Under the pieces are notes generated by a model that searched no databases, was not told the DNA's origin, and saw only the letters and a list, made by a program, of their open reading frames with translations. Positions 34,920-44,522 of a DNA stretch of 64,000 bases are shown piece by piece. The translations under genes were made by a program, and so were the position numbers. The stretch comes from CAIVVT01 sp963823095 (GTDB lineage: Bacteria; Acidobacteriota; Terriglobia; Bryobacterales; Bryobacteraceae). Positions within the stretch are counted from its first letter, which is position 1, and each line of letters starts with the position of its first letter. The stretch spans positions 186,001 through 250,000 of the forward strand of contig CAWGKI010000012.1 of NCBI GenBank assembly GCA_963823095.1. The letters run 5' to 3'.

Positions 34920-35468
34920 CTAGCGCTGGCTCGCTTCACCCGCCGCAATCCTGGCATTAAACTCGGCCGAGCGGTTGCGCGGAATACTGAGCGACTGCCA
35001 TTGATCGCCCGCGAAGTACTTGGCCAACAGGATGATCTGACCCGTGTGCGAGGCGTAGTGCGCGATCTGCCGGTTGATCGCCTGCATCACCGAGTGGGGC
35101 TCGCCGCGGATGGTGACCGTGCGGCCCAGATCCGCCTCGCTGAGCGGCTCAATCGCTTGAAAGACGAGCGCCCAGCCCTGTTCCCACGCTTCCAGCAAAG
35201 CCGCGCGGCTCGCCGGCGGCGCGACAAACTCGGAATCGCGATTGCGGCCCGGCTTCTCACCGTCAGTCGTGAGAAAGTCGGTCCAACGCGAGCGCATGTT
35301 CCCAGTCATGTGTTTCACGATGGTGCCGATGGAATTCATCTCCCCGTCGAGAGTAGCCGTGAGTTGATTGTCGGCGACTTGGGCCATCGCGCCTTCCGCC
35401 ATGTGTTTGTACTGACGGAGGACAGCCAGAGCCTCGGTAAGGTACGACGTTGTGAACTGGTGGGCCAT
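34920..35468 (-). CDS. DinB/DUF1572-family protein
   Basis: The 182-residue protein has the four-helix layout of DinB-like metalloproteins. Candidate metal ligands are His in GTIVKHMTGN, and the pair in INRQIAHYASHTGQI. Some relatives are thiol transferases (bacillithiol or mycothiol type); most are uncharacterised. It begins with MAHQFTTSYLTEAL and ends on its own stop before the palindromic segment. Confidence 0.82.
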   Translation of the reverse strand: MAHQFTTSYLTEALAVLRQYKHMAEGAMAQVADNQLTATLDGEMNSIGTIVKHMTGNMRSRWTDFLTTDGEKPGRNRDSEFVAPPASRAALLEAWEQGWALVFQAIEPLSEADLGRTVTIRGEPHSVMQAINRQIAHYASHTGQIILLAKYFAGDQWQSLSIPRNRSAEFNARIAAGEASQR

Positions 35469-35531
35469 GAGAACATTGTCTCAGCGGACCGGTCCGGGAA
35501 CGGACTCGACCCCAGCGGGAGGATTTGCGCC

Positions 35532-36842
35532 ATGCCGCAATCAGCCGCTACTCTGAACGCTTCACAACAAACGCATATGAATACGAGAATACCCAGGCGC
35601 TCTCTGCTGCAAGGCCTCGCCGTCGCCGTTCCGGCCGCCCTCTCCGCGGCGGAACTACCCAAGCCTCTCGCTGCATTAAAGTCGCGCGCTTCGGAAGCGA
35701 AACCCATCTCGCCCGCCGAACGCAGAGAGCGGATCGAGCGCGCGCAACGCCACATGCAGGCCCAAAAGATCGGCGCCATCTGCATCGCCGGGGGCACGTC
35801 GCTCAACTATTTCGGCGGCATTCGCTGGGGCAACTCGGAGCGGTTGCTGGCCATGATTCTCCCCGCTAAGGGTGACCCATTCTTCGTAGTTCCGGCTTTT
35901 GAAGAGGGCCGCGCGCGGGAACAGATCAATCTGGGATTCCCCGGCGAACGCTTTGCCATCTACGCCTGGGAGGAAGACGAGAGCCCGTACGAGAAAGTCG
36001 CCGCAGGCTTGAAAGAGCGCGGCATGACCTCAGGCGCGGTCGGCGTCGAGGAATCCATGCCGTTCGTATTTTCCGACGGTATCGGCAAGGCCCTGCCCGC
36101 CTCGAAACTCGTACCGGCCACGCCCATTGTCGCGGGCTGCCGCATGATCAAGTCGCAGCACGAGATCGATCTGATGCAGCTCGCCAATGAGGTAACTCTG
36201 GCCGCTTACGCCGCCGCATATCCCCTGATCCAGCCCGGAATGAAGCAGGACGAAATTGCGGGCCTGATCTCCTCGGCGCATCAGCAACTGGGCTTTCGGG
36301 GCGGAGCGATGGTTCTGGTGAATGAAGGCTCTGCGCTGCCGCACGGCACGGTGAAGCCGCAGGTGGTCCGCGAGAATTCCATCGTATTGATGGACGGCGG
36401 CTGCCGGGTAGAGGGCTATGAATCCGACATCACGCGGACGTTCGTAGTCGGTCAGGCCACTGACAAGATGAAGCGCGTTTTCGCGATCGTCCACGCGGCG
36501 CAGGCCGAGGCGCTTAAGGCAGCGCGGCCGGGCGTTGCCTGCGAGGCCGTGGACCGCGCGGCGCGCAAAGTGATCGAGGACGGTGGCTACGGTCCCGGCT
36601 ACAAGTACTTCTCTCACCGCCTGGGCCACGGCATCGGCATGGACGGCCACGAGTGGACCTACCTGCGCCGCGGCAACAAGACGCCGATCGAAACGGGCAT
36701 GTGCTTCAGCGACGAACCGGGCATCTATATCCCCGGAGAGTTTGGCATCCGGCTCGAAGACTGCATGTACCTCACGCCCGACGGCGCGAATCTGTTCACC
36801 CCGCCGAGCCCGTCGCTCGAACACCCGTTCGACGCGGCGTAG
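35532..36842 (+). CDS. Exported M24-family (Xaa-Pro aminopeptidase-like) metallopeptidase
   Basis: A creatinase-type N-terminal domain (about 60-190) precedes a pita-bread catalytic domain. The dinuclear metal ligands are visible: Asp in MDGGCRV, Asp in YESDITRTF, His in HRLGHGIGMDGHE, Glu in SDEPGIYI and Glu in IRLEDCMY. The N-terminus IPRRSLLQGLAVAVPAALSAAE is a Tat-like signal, so activity should be extracytoplasmic. I set the start at ATG 35532 because GGGAGG stands nine bases before it, whereas the ATG at 35577, which begins the signal more tightly, has no such site. It would remove N-terminal residues next to proline. Confidence 0.88.
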   Translation: MPQSAATLNASQQTHMNTRIPRRSLLQGLAVAVPAALSAAELPKPLAALKSRASEAKPISPAERRERIERAQRHMQAQKIGAICIAGGTSLNYFGGIRWGNSERLLAMILPAKGDPFFVVPAFEEGRAREQINLGFPGERFAIYAWEEDESPYEKVAAGLKERGMTSGAVGVEESMPFVFSDGIGKALPASKLVPATPIVAGCRMIKSQHEIDLMQLANEVTLAAYAAAYPLIQPGMKQDEIAGLISSAHQQLGFRGGAMVLVNEGSALPHGTVKPQVVRENSIVLMDGGCRVEGYESDITRTFVVGQATDKMKRVFAIVHAAQAEALKAARPGVACEAVDRAARKVIEDGGYGPGYKYFSHRLGHGIGMDGHEWTYLRRGNKTPIETGMCFSDEPGIYIPGEFGIRLEDCMYLTPDGANLFTPPSPSLEHPFDAA

Positions 36843-37141
36843 CCCCCCTGGGAACGCCGGTCTCCAGACCGGCACACCAATCAAGCCGGTGATCGGCAAG
36901 GCTGTTACTATGCGGTCCTTAGCCACCGCGCGGCGCATCATAAGGACTGAGAGTGCACTCCAGGATTTGCGTATCGGGCTTTGCCGGCCAGAGCGTGGCG
37001 CCGCCCGCAAAACGGAAAGAAGTTGCTGTTTTGCGGCTGTAAGTTGTTGATTCCAGGTAAACAACAGTAACCTTCTTTCCGTTTTGCGCTTTTGCCAGGA
37101 GCCGATTCAGCACGCAATGGTACCCTCGAAACAGAATTGAT
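36843..37141. other. Gap with a strong inverted repeat
   Basis: Immediately after the M24 stop comes GCCGGTCTCCAGACCGGC, a perfect 18-bp palindrome. Further on, CGCAAAACGGAAAGAAG...CTGTT (37005-37029) pairs with AACAGTAACC...TTTTGCG (37062-37087), arms of 25-26 bases with few mismatches and AT-rich compared with the neighbourhood. It lies 55 bases before the M16 gene. It could end the M24 transcript or be a remnant of a small mobile element. No gene is seen. Confidence 0.6.
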
Positions 37142-38515
37142 ATGAAGCCGATGACAGGAATTAAGGGTGCCCGGCCCGCGCCCAACTTGATCGATAGCGC
37201 CCCGGCCAGCGACACCCCTCCAGCGATCCGAATCCGTCAGGAGACGCTCGCCAACGGGTTGAAGGTCGTCTTGGTCGAGGATCCCTCGCGCCCACTGATC
37301 AACTTGCAGGTCTGGTACCACGTCGGTTCGAAAGATGAGCAGACCGGGCGCACCGGTTTCGCCCATCTGTTCGAACACCTCATGTTCCTCGGCTCGAAGA
37401 ACGTCGAGCCCGAGCAGCATATGCGTTACGTGCGACAGGCCGGCGGCCAGGTGAACGCGTACACCAGCTTTGACCAGACGGTCTATTGGGAGACCTTCCC
37501 ATCGAACTACCTGGAACGGATGTTGTGGCTCGAAGCCGACCGCATGGCCACGCTCGACGTCAGCCAGGAAAACTTCACCAAGGAACGCGAGGTGGTGAAG
37601 GAAGAGCGCCGCATGCGTTACGAGAATCAGCCGTACGGGCTGGTGATGGAAGCGGTCCTCGCCGAGACCTACAAGGTCTATCCCTATAAGCACATGCCCA
37701 TCGGATCGGTGGAGGATCTGGAAAAGGCCTCGCTCAAAGACGTCCAGGACTTCCACTCCACGTACTACGTGCCCAACAACGCCACGCTGATTCTGGTTGG
37801 AGATTTCGAAGCAGCGGAAGCGCTGAAGCTCGTGCGCAAGCATTTCGACGCCGTCCCGCACGGGAAGGAAGTTCCCAGGGTGAGGGTGGTGGAGGCAGCT
37901 CCCAAGGCTCCGCGAACCCACGAGGTCAAGCAAGCCAACATCCCGCTGCCGGCCGTGACGCTCTCATGGATCCTGCCGCCTTTGAACCATCCGGACACCT
38001 ACGCTCTCGACGTGGCGGGCATCATTCTTAGCTCCGGCCAGAGCTCTCGTATCTACCGCCGGCTGGTCTACGAAGAGCAACTCGCGCAGTACGCCTTTGG
38101 CCAGGCGCAATCGCTCGAAGGCCCGTCGTTCTTTTTTGGAGCGGCCATCGTGAACCAGGGCAAAGAGATACAGAAGCTCTCGGAAGGCCTGCAGGCCGTC
38201 ATCCAGGAACTCGCCGCAACGGCGCCCAGCGCCGAAGAACTGACCAAGGCGAAGAACCAATTGATCGCGAGCTTCATCACCGGACGCGAAGGCGTCCAGG
38301 CAAAAGGCGATTCGCTGGGGCGCTGCGCCGTTCTGCTGGGCAACCCCGAGCGCTATAACGGTGAACTGGAGCACTACCGCAAAGTAACGGCCGAGGATGT
38401 GCGGCGAGTGACGGCGCAATACCTGAAACCGCAGAACCTGACCCGCCTGATCTTCCCGGCCTCCGCCGAGCCAGCGCCGGCCTCTGAGCAGACAAAAGAT
38501 TCCGCGCAAGATTAG
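37142..38515 (+). CDS. M16-family zinc peptidase, catalytic subunit
   Basis: A 457-residue M16 peptidase. The inverted zinc motif HxxEH reads HLFEHLMFLGS, and the downstream Glu is in EREVVKEERRMRYEN. The second half-domain holds LSSGQSSRIYRRLVYEEQLAQ. The N-terminus has no clear signal peptide. The next gene encodes a related protein lacking the zinc motif, so the two probably form a heterodimeric protease like mitochondrial processing peptidase. The short gap and matching length support this. Confidence 0.88.
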   Translation: MKPMTGIKGARPAPNLIDSAPASDTPPAIRIRQETLANGLKVVLVEDPSRPLINLQVWYHVGSKDEQTGRTGFAHLFEHLMFLGSKNVEPEQHMRYVRQAGGQVNAYTSFDQTVYWETFPSNYLERMLWLEADRMATLDVSQENFTKEREVVKEERRMRYENQPYGLVMEAVLAETYKVYPYKHMPIGSVEDLEKASLKDVQDFHSTYYVPNNATLILVGDFEAAEALKLVRKHFDAVPHGKEVPRVRVVEAAPKAPRTHEVKQANIPLPAVTLSWILPPLNHPDTYALDVAGIILSSGQSSRIYRRLVYEEQLAQYAFGQAQSLEGPSFFFGAAIVNQGKEIQKLSEGLQAVIQELAATAPSAEELTKAKNQLIASFITGREGVQAKGDSLGRCAVLLGNPERYNGELEHYRKVTAEDVRRVTAQYLKPQNLTRLIFPASAEPAPASEQTKDSAQD

Positions 38516-38525
38516 GAGCACCCAG

Positions 38526-40016
38526 GTGACCCGCAGAGAAATGCTCCTGGCCACGGCAGCGGCGCCCGTACTGGGCCAAACCGGAACGCCAAAGAAATCG
38601 ACCACAGAGAACAAGAAGCAAGACAGCAAAATGATTCCTCCGCCTCCCTCCGCGCCGCGCCCCTATGCCTTCCCCAAGCCGGTCCACAGGCAGCTTTCCA
38701 ACGCGCTGCACGTGTTCGTGGTGGAGGATCACCGCCTGCCCGTCGTGACGTTCGCACTGGAGATTCTCGCCGGCAACTGCCTGGTTCCACGCGAGAAATC
38801 CGGTCTTCCCAGCCTGACCGCGGGACTTCTGCGTGAGGGAGCGGGCGCGCGCACCTCGCCGGAAATCTCGAGCCTCATCGATGGTTGCGGCGGCAGCATG
38901 GGCGCCAGCGCCGGCGACGATGTCACCACGGCTGGTGGCACGTTTATGAAGAGCTACTCCGCGCTTGGTCTGGAATTGCTCGCCGATATCGTCCAGCGCC
39001 CGCGCTTCGAGCAGGAAGAGATCGACCGCCGTTTGGAACAGATCCAATCCGGTTTGGCAGTGAATCTGAACGATCCCTCGTATCTGATTTCGCTGGTCAG
39101 TGCGCGAGTCATCCTGGGCGACCATCCATATGCCTATCCTGGCGACGGAACCCCGGAAACCATTGCAGGCTTGAAGCGCGAGGACATCGCCGGCTTCTGG
39201 AAGAAGCACTACCGGCCAGGCGCCGCGTGGTTCACCATCTCCGGCGATGTGACGCCCGAGGAAGGCTTCGCGATGGCTGAGAAGGCATTCGGCAATTGGA
39301 AGCAAAATGACACGCCTCGCCTGGCCACTCTCCCGCCGCCGATCCCGCGCGGGCGCCGCGTGCTGATCGTCGATATGCCGCAGACCGTGCAGACGCAAAT
39401 CGTCATTGGACAGACCGGTATCAAGCGCAATCACCCCGATTTCCTGGCGCTCAACGTGGCGAATCAGATTTTCGGCGGCAGCTTCAATTCGCGTCTGAAC
39501 ATGAAGATTCGCGCGAAGGAAGGCCTTACCTACGACGCCAGCTCTGGCTTCGAAGCTCAGAAGGACGCGGGCTCGTTTACGGTCGGCACGTTTACGCGCA
39601 CCGAGAAAACGGCGGAGGCGGTCCGCATGATCGTCGACCTGCTGAATGAGTTCAAGGAGAACCCCGCAACTCCCGAAGAGTTCGCCGAGGCCAAGGCCTT
39701 CTTGAATGGCAGCTTTGCGCTGGCGACGGAAACCAGCGGGCAGGTTGCCGACCGCATTCTCTCCGCCGCGCTGCACGATCTGGGCGAGGATTATTGGACC
39801 GGCTATCGCGCCCGTCTCGAAGCTCTGACTATCGAGCAGGTCCGCTCCGCGGTACAGCGCTTCCTGGAGCCGGACAAGCTGGCGATCGTCGCCGTGGGCA
39901 ACGCCAAGGCCTTTTCAAAAGAGCTGGCCGCGTATGGTCCTGTCGATGTGCTCCCCCAAACGGAGCTTGACCTGATACAACCGACTCTGCGGAAGCAAAA
40001 GCCGTCCAAAACTTAG
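38526..40016 (+). CDS. M16-family non-catalytic partner subunit
   Basis: A 496-residue M16 homolog translated from GTG 38526, with AGGAG seven bases before it. The position equivalent to HxxEH reads LTAGLLREGAG, so zinc cannot be bound; in M16 pairs such a subunit contributes the cavity and the Arg/Tyr substrate residues. NQIFGGSFNSRLNMKIRAKEGLTYDA shows the second-domain signature intact. An N-terminal MTRREMLLATAAAPVLG segment looks like a Tat signal, suggesting export, which the catalytic partner lacks; the start of one of the two may need revision. Confidence 0.86.
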   Translation: MTRREMLLATAAAPVLGQTGTPKKSTTENKKQDSKMIPPPPSAPRPYAFPKPVHRQLSNALHVFVVEDHRLPVVTFALEILAGNCLVPREKSGLPSLTAGLLREGAGARTSPEISSLIDGCGGSMGASAGDDVTTAGGTFMKSYSALGLELLADIVQRPRFEQEEIDRRLEQIQSGLAVNLNDPSYLISLVSARVILGDHPYAYPGDGTPETIAGLKREDIAGFWKKHYRPGAAWFTISGDVTPEEGFAMAEKAFGNWKQNDTPRLATLPPPIPRGRRVLIVDMPQTVQTQIVIGQTGIKRNHPDFLALNVANQIFGGSFNSRLNMKIRAKEGLTYDASSGFEAQKDAGSFTVGTFTRTEKTAEAVRMIVDLLNEFKENPATPEEFAEAKAFLNGSFALATETSGQVADRILSAALHDLGEDYWTGYRARLEALTIEQVRSAVQRFLEPDKLAIVAVGNAKAFSKELAAYGPVDVLPQTELDLIQPTLRKQKPSKT

Positions 40017-40064
40017 GGCCCGTGAAGAAATAAACATGTCGTCTGGTGAGTGCTCTACTGGCGT

Positions 40065-40159
40065 TGTGGCGCACGCTTTAGCGTGCTGTGTCGAGATTCA
40101 TCTCGACATCCGGCATGGCGGCATGAATGCCACCACGGCACGCTGAAGCGTGCGCCACA
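40065..40159. repeat. Structured palindromic repeat, family A copy 3
   Basis: The outer clamp TGTGGCGCACGCTTTAGCGTGC pairs with GCACGCTGAAGCGTGCGCCACA. Internal stems are TGTCGAGA-TTCA-TCTCGACA and GGCGGCA-TGAA-TGCCACC. These differ from copies 1 and 2, yet each keeps perfect or near-perfect pairing, with TTCA/TGAA/TTTA loops. It lies between the M16 pair and the RHH antitoxin. Confidence 0.8.
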
Positions 40160-40188
40160 GTGGCATCGCCGCATCACTCGAAATACTC

Positions 40189-40204
40189 GATAATACCTGT
40201 TATC
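40189..40204. promoter_or_regulatory. Palindromic operator before the RHH/ParE module
   Basis: GATAATACCTGTTATC is a dyad with 5-bp perfect arms located 12 bases before the antitoxin ATG. GATAAT inside it could serve as a -10 box. This placement suits repression by the RHH antitoxin encoded next. Confidence 0.55.
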
Positions 40205-40215
40205 ATTCGCGTATT

Positions 40216-40467
40216 ATGAAGAGCACAGAAAAAACGATCAGTTTTCGTGCTGACACGAGCAGGATTGAGGCGCTCGACTCGCTGGCCGCCGCCCAGGACC
40301 GCCCGCGCACCTATCTCATCAACGAGGCGATCAACAACTACATTGAGTTGCACGCCTATCAGGACGGGCTCGTGCGCAAGGGCCTGGAGGACATGCGAAA
40401 AGGACGCGTTGTCAGCCATGAACTGGTCGTAAAGCGGCTCAAGAAGACCGGACGAGCTAGCCGATGA
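40216..40467 (+). CDS. Ribbon-helix-helix antitoxin (CopG/RelB type)
   Basis: An 83-residue protein. The strand EKTISFRADTSRIEALDSLA and the two helices AAQDRPRTYLINEAINNYIELHAYQ make up an RHH fold; the C-terminal part would bind the toxin. The last codons overlap the toxin gene (ATGA), as in parDE. Another module with a different RHH antitoxin lies at 9055. Confidence 0.85.
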   Translation: MKSTEKTISFRADTSRIEALDSLAAAQDRPRTYLINEAINNYIELHAYQDGLVRKGLEDMRKGRVVSHELVVKRLKKTGRASR

Positions 40468-40748
40468 TCGTATGGACGGATTGGGCGGTCAGGCAACTGG
40501 ATCAGGCGCGTGACTACATCGCTTTATCCAATTCCGAGGAGGTCGCCGAACGGATCGCCCTCCGCATCGTCGCCAGCATCCAGCAACTCGATGAGTTCCC
40601 GATTTCGGGGCGGTCAGGACGTGTGCCCGGCACCCGCGAGTTGGTCATCTCGAATACGCCATTCATTGCCGCCTACGCGATTGATCGGCAGCGCATCGTG
40701 ATCCTCGCGCTCTATCACGGCGCACAACGGTGGCCGGAAGCCTTCTGA
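40464..40748 (+). CDS. ParE/RelE-type toxin
   Basis: A 94-residue toxin beginning MIVWTDWAVRQLDQARDYIA, with EFPISGRSGRVPGTRELVISNTPFIAAYAI in the middle and IVILALYHGAQRWP at the end, the canonical ParE/RelE fold. The Tyr-His-Gly-Ala-Arg-Arg ending resembles the RelE-like branch (H-x-A-R-x-W-P), so mRNA cleavage is as possible as gyrase poisoning. Confidence 0.88.
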   Translation: MIVWTDWAVRQLDQARDYIALSNSEEVAERIALRIVASIQQLDEFPISGRSGRVPGTRELVISNTPFIAAYAIDRQRIVILALYHGAQRWPEAF

Positions 40749-40806
40749 GGCCGCAAGCGCCGTCGCGGCAGTTGCGGATCTCGGCGAAGCCTTCGCGACG
40801 GTCATC

Positions 40807-42782
40807 TCAGTTCAGCGTCCAGCGCAATCCAGCGCGGATCAGTCGCGGTGCACCGACAAGCGGAGTCGGGCTGTATCCGGCGACCACTTCGCGATTCATC
40901 AGATTCTCCACCTGCAAGTTGAGAGAGAAGCCTCGTGGCAGCGTTCGTCGCGCCGTGAGGTGCCAGACGGCATATCCCGGTAACAAGTAAGCGTTCAGGT
41001 CATCTTCGAATTGGAGCCCGCTGGCACGTATTCCGATCGCGAGCAAGCTCGCGCCGCGGTCGTAGATAAGCTGCGCCGTGCCCTGTTGTTTGGCCACCTG
41101 CGGGATCCGCTGGCCGGAGGCGACGCGGGAATCCGCCAACAGGTACGCGCTCTCAAATCGCAAGGGACCGAGCCTGCGCGTCAACCGCGCTTCGACGCCG
41201 CGCGCGAGCGCCGAGCCCGTGTTGTCGCGCTGGCGCGTGATGAGCTGTGCCGTGACCGAACGCGTCACATTCGTGATCAGGTCGCCCAGGCTGTTTCTGT
41301 ACAAGGTGACCGACAGGCGCGTGCGTTCGCCCAACCCAATCGGCGCCCGCTTCCACTCCCGCCAGCGTCTCGGGCAGCAGTGCCCCATTCGCCAGAGTCA
41401 CCACGTTCCCAGACACGGAAATTGCGATACAACTCGTTCAAGGTCGGCGCGCGGAAAGCGCGATTGGCGGAAGCTCTGAGCCTCCATCGACCGAAGCCGG
41501 CCGTTGCGCCACCGCTCGGACTCCAAAACGCCGCGCCGTTGGCTGCGTCTTCGCCCCGCAGGCCGCCGAACAGCCGCACACGGCCTAAGGTCACGTCTCC
41601 CTGTGAGAACGCCCCACCCTGGAGAAGCGTCCCGCCTTTATCCGTCGGCGTGCCTGGGTAGAACGTCTCGTGCGAGTAGCCCTCCGCGCGGCTGAAATCG
41701 CCGCCGGAGACCAGGTTCCAACGCGAGATGGAGTGACGCCAGAAGACCGCGCCGCCCGTGCTCTCGGCGGGAACGCTTTGCGTCGAAGTCAGTCGCTCGA
41801 ACGTACGAGCGGCGTTTACGCCCGAGAACGTCGCATGAAAATCCTCGCGCGTGTACCAACCCAGTGCCGAATACGTGTTCGAGGACTCCTGGCGAGACCA
41901 GTCCGCAGCCAGCGTACCGGTGCCGGTCGAGTTCTTCTGCAGCGCCGTCCCGTTGTCGCGATCCTCCGCGAGCACGTCGCCACGCAGGAAGATACGGTCC
42001 TTCGCGCCCAGGTAATCCGCTCGCAGCGTGCCCGCCGCAAAGGCAACGCCCGCAGGCCGGTCCACGGGACCTCGCGCGCCCTGCGGCACGATGTACCAGC
42101 CATCGGTTATGAAGTCGCGCGAGGCGGCCGACAAGGCCCAGCGGCGATGGAACAAATACGATCCCGAAGCCTCGATATCGTTTGAGCCGTAATTTCCAGT
42201 TTCGTAGGCGAAGCCAAGATGGCCAGGTCTCGTTTGTTCGTCCGCGGACCGGCTGAAAAGCGCGATGGCCCCGCCCATGGCGCGATCGCCAAACAAGCTG
42301 GTAGATGCGCTTTCGGAAATCTCTATACGATCCAGTTCGCCGGGAGCGATGCGCGTCCAGTAAACCCATCCGCCAAAGGGGCTGTTGATTGGAATGCCAT
42401 CCCAAAGCACCAGCGTCCGGCTGGCGCCAGTGGACCCGAGCCCGCGCAGAGACACGCCCTGCGTGGTCGGATTCGCGACCAGCGAAGAGGTGCGGCGAAA
42501 CAGCGTGAAGCCGGGGACCAGCCGCAAGCGGTCGTCGATGACCGCGCCGGGCGACTCCTCAATCGCAGTGGAATCGAGAACTGTGACGGGCGCCGGGGAT
42601 TCGGCTTCAATATGCTCGGAAACTGTGATCGACGTGCGGACGGGCTCAGGCTGCGCTTGGGGCGTCGGGCTTTGTCCCCTCAAAGGGGAAACAGCCAGGA
42701 TCAAGAACGCGAGCGCCAGCCCAGGCACCCTCTTCCATGCGGTGCGGCTGGGCCGTGAAAACGATTGTGACGGATGGTTCAA
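40807..42782 (-). CDS. TonB-dependent outer-membrane receptor, two frame breaks
   Basis: A signal peptide (VPGLALAFLILAVSPLRGQ) leads to a plug domain (PVTVLDSTAIEESPGAVIDDRLRLVPGF, GVSLRGLGSTGASRTLVLWDGIPIN) and a beta-barrel ending LIRAGLRWTLN, the aromatic terminal strand. The frame shifts by one base near 41411 and again near 41330; removing two bases gives 658 codons, normal for BtuB-like receptors. The likely role is uptake of vitamin B12, a siderophore or a glycan; no cofactor gene is adjacent. Its first 137 bases overlap the DUF58 gene in another frame. Confidence 0.85.
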
Positions 42783-43785
42783 AGCGGTGTTGCAAGGGTA
42801 TAGATGCGTGCCGCGGTTGAACCAGTGCGAGATACTTCAGAATATCGTAGACATCGCCCTCCACAGGGGTCAGAATGTCCCAATCCTGAGTCCCGAAGCG
42901 GACGCGGGCGCCGCGCTGCGCCATCTCCCAGGCCAGGTACGCGCAGCCTTCCACCGCGCGCTCAAACCACGCTCGCGCCGCAACGCTGCATTGCAGATCC
43001 AGCAGGATGCTGATCAGCGGTTCCTGCTCCTTGGCGAACTCGCGTACCTGTAGCGCCCCTGTGTGCGCCGTCGATCGCCAATCCACGTGCCGGGAGGACT
43101 CGAAGGGCTCGTACGGCCGGATGCGGTAGAAATCGTGGCCGCGCCCCTGAAATGGCGACTCGCTCTCGCCCGCTATGTCCGCCAGCAGCCTGGCAAAACC
43201 GGACTGGGCCTCCAGCGCCGGATAGATCAGGACCTCGCGATTCATCAACACGCGAATCCGACGCTCGGCAAATCCAAATGGAAAACGTGACGAGAATTGG
43301 AAGCTGTCGCCGCTGTGAATTCCGCGCCGCTCAAAGACGACGTCTACGGAAGTCTCGAGTTCGGTTCCTCCGGCGACCAGCGGAAAGTAGACGGGAGTGG
43401 TGAACACGCTGCCTTCCACTCCGACCACTTGCACTGAAAACGAGGGAACACGCTTCTTGGTGTTCCTCATGACCAGCCGCGCGGGCGTCTTGCGCCTGGC
43501 CGAGATGTGATCGGGCAGTTGGACGTCTAGTTCGAGGCCTGCAATCCCCAGACGGCTGATAAAGCCCGAGACGATAAACGTCGCAGCCATCGCGGCGAGG
43601 ATCAGGAACAGCAGGTTGTTCGCGGAAGCGAACGCCGCCAGACCAGTCAGCAGCAATGCGAACACGTAGAGAGCGCCGGCGGGGGTGACCCGTCCTCTCA
43701 CGCGCGCGGCGAACCACGCTCGGACGGTCGTCATCCAGGTCCGTTCCGCCTTCGGCTTTTCCTGCGCCGGTCGCGATTCAGCCAT
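42646..43785 (-). CDS. DUF58-family membrane protein
   Basis: A 379-residue protein with two helices near residues 35-80 (ALYVFALLLTGLAAFASANNLLFLILAAMAATFIVSG), a beta-rich middle, and the DUF58 signature GRGHDFYRIRPYEPFESSRHVDWRSTAH. This family usually works with MoxR ATPases and VWA proteins in complex assembly, but none lies beside it here. The 3' end extends into the TonB receptor gene for 137 bases, in another frame. I chose the ATG at 43785 because it follows the intergenic palindrome and a hydrophilic start fits the family. Confidence 0.82.
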   Translation of the reverse strand: MAESRPAQEKPKAERTWMTTVRAWFAARVRGRVTPAGALYVFALLLTGLAAFASANNLLFLILAAMAATFIVSGFISRLGIAGLELDVQLPDHISARRKTPARLVMRNTKKRVPSFSVQVVGVEGSVFTTPVYFPLVAGGTELETSVDVVFERRGIHSGDSFQFSSRFPFGFAERRIRVLMNREVLIYPALEAQSGFARLLADIAGESESPFQGRGHDFYRIRPYEPFESSRHVDWRSTAHTGALQVREFAKEQEPLISILLDLQCSVAARAWFERAVEGCAYLAWEMAQRGARVRFGTQDWDILTPVEGDVYDILKYLALVQPRHASIPLQHRFEPSVTIVFTAQPHRMEEGAWAGARVLDPGCFPFEGTKPDAPSAA

Positions 43786-43884
43786 CCGAGGCCATTCTAG
43801 CGTTCCCCGGTGAGTGGGGCGGCATTCAGCCCCACTCCGGCCCGAACCCGTACTGGCGGGCACCGCTAGCTTATCCGCCTGCGC

Positions 43885-44289
43885 TTAGCGCCGCCAACCG
43901 TCGCCGTCGCGGCGGCCTCGGCCTTCGTGACGGGACTCATTGCGGTAATGGCCGTAGTGGTCGCCTCGATCCCAGCCACGCCTGCCATGTTCGTAGAAAC
44001 CGCGCTCGTAACCACGGTCGCGATAGCCGTAGCCACGAGGGCCAAAGTACGCAGGCGCCCTCCAGTAGCCCGGCCGCCAATGGTAGCGCCCACCCCACGG
44101 ATTCCAGTAACCGTCCACCCACACGTAACCCTCTCCGGGGCAAGGAGGCTCTTCATAAGCCGGCGGAGGCGGAGGAACGGGCGCATACACCGGCCCGTAC
44201 CCGCCGATCCCGATTCCAACGGAAAAGTGAGTCTCGGCGAACACTGTACCGCAACCGAGGAAGAGTAGGACAAGTAGCGCTTTTTTCAT
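43885..44289 (-). CDS. YXWGXW-type repeat secreted protein
   Basis: A 134-residue exported protein: MKKALLVLLFLGCGTVFAE is a signal peptide, followed by a proline stretch and the repeats GYVWVDGYWNPWGGRYHWRPGYWRAP. The C-terminal 60 residues are rich in Gly, Tyr, Arg, Asp and His (GYGYRDRGYERGFYEHGRRGWDRGDHYGHY), probably disordered. YXWXXGYW proteins are small envelope components of unknown function. AGGAG precedes the ATG at 44289. Confidence 0.75.
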   Translation of the reverse strand: MKKALLVLLFLGCGTVFAETHFSVGIGIGGYGPVYAPVPPPPPAYEEPPCPGEGYVWVDGYWNPWGGRYHWRPGYWRAPAYFGPRGYGYRDRGYERGFYEHGRRGWDRGDHYGHYRNESRHEGRGRRDGDGWRR

Positions 44290-44522
44290 GGCTTTGTGCT
44301 CCTTTTTGCTCCTGCCTGTTGAACGCATTTCCTGGCTTCAAAGGATACGGCCATGTCGGGCATCCCCTAATTTCGGGGCTCCGCGTAGTGTCATTCCTGG
44401 AAAGTACTGGCGAGGTCCCTTGCGCGAGCGCGCCGTGTGGGTAAACTCGATCTCAAATGGAAGGCGAATTTCGCTGCCGGCCCGAGGGACAGGCGTAGAC
44501 GAGAAATCCTGTATTTGGACCG

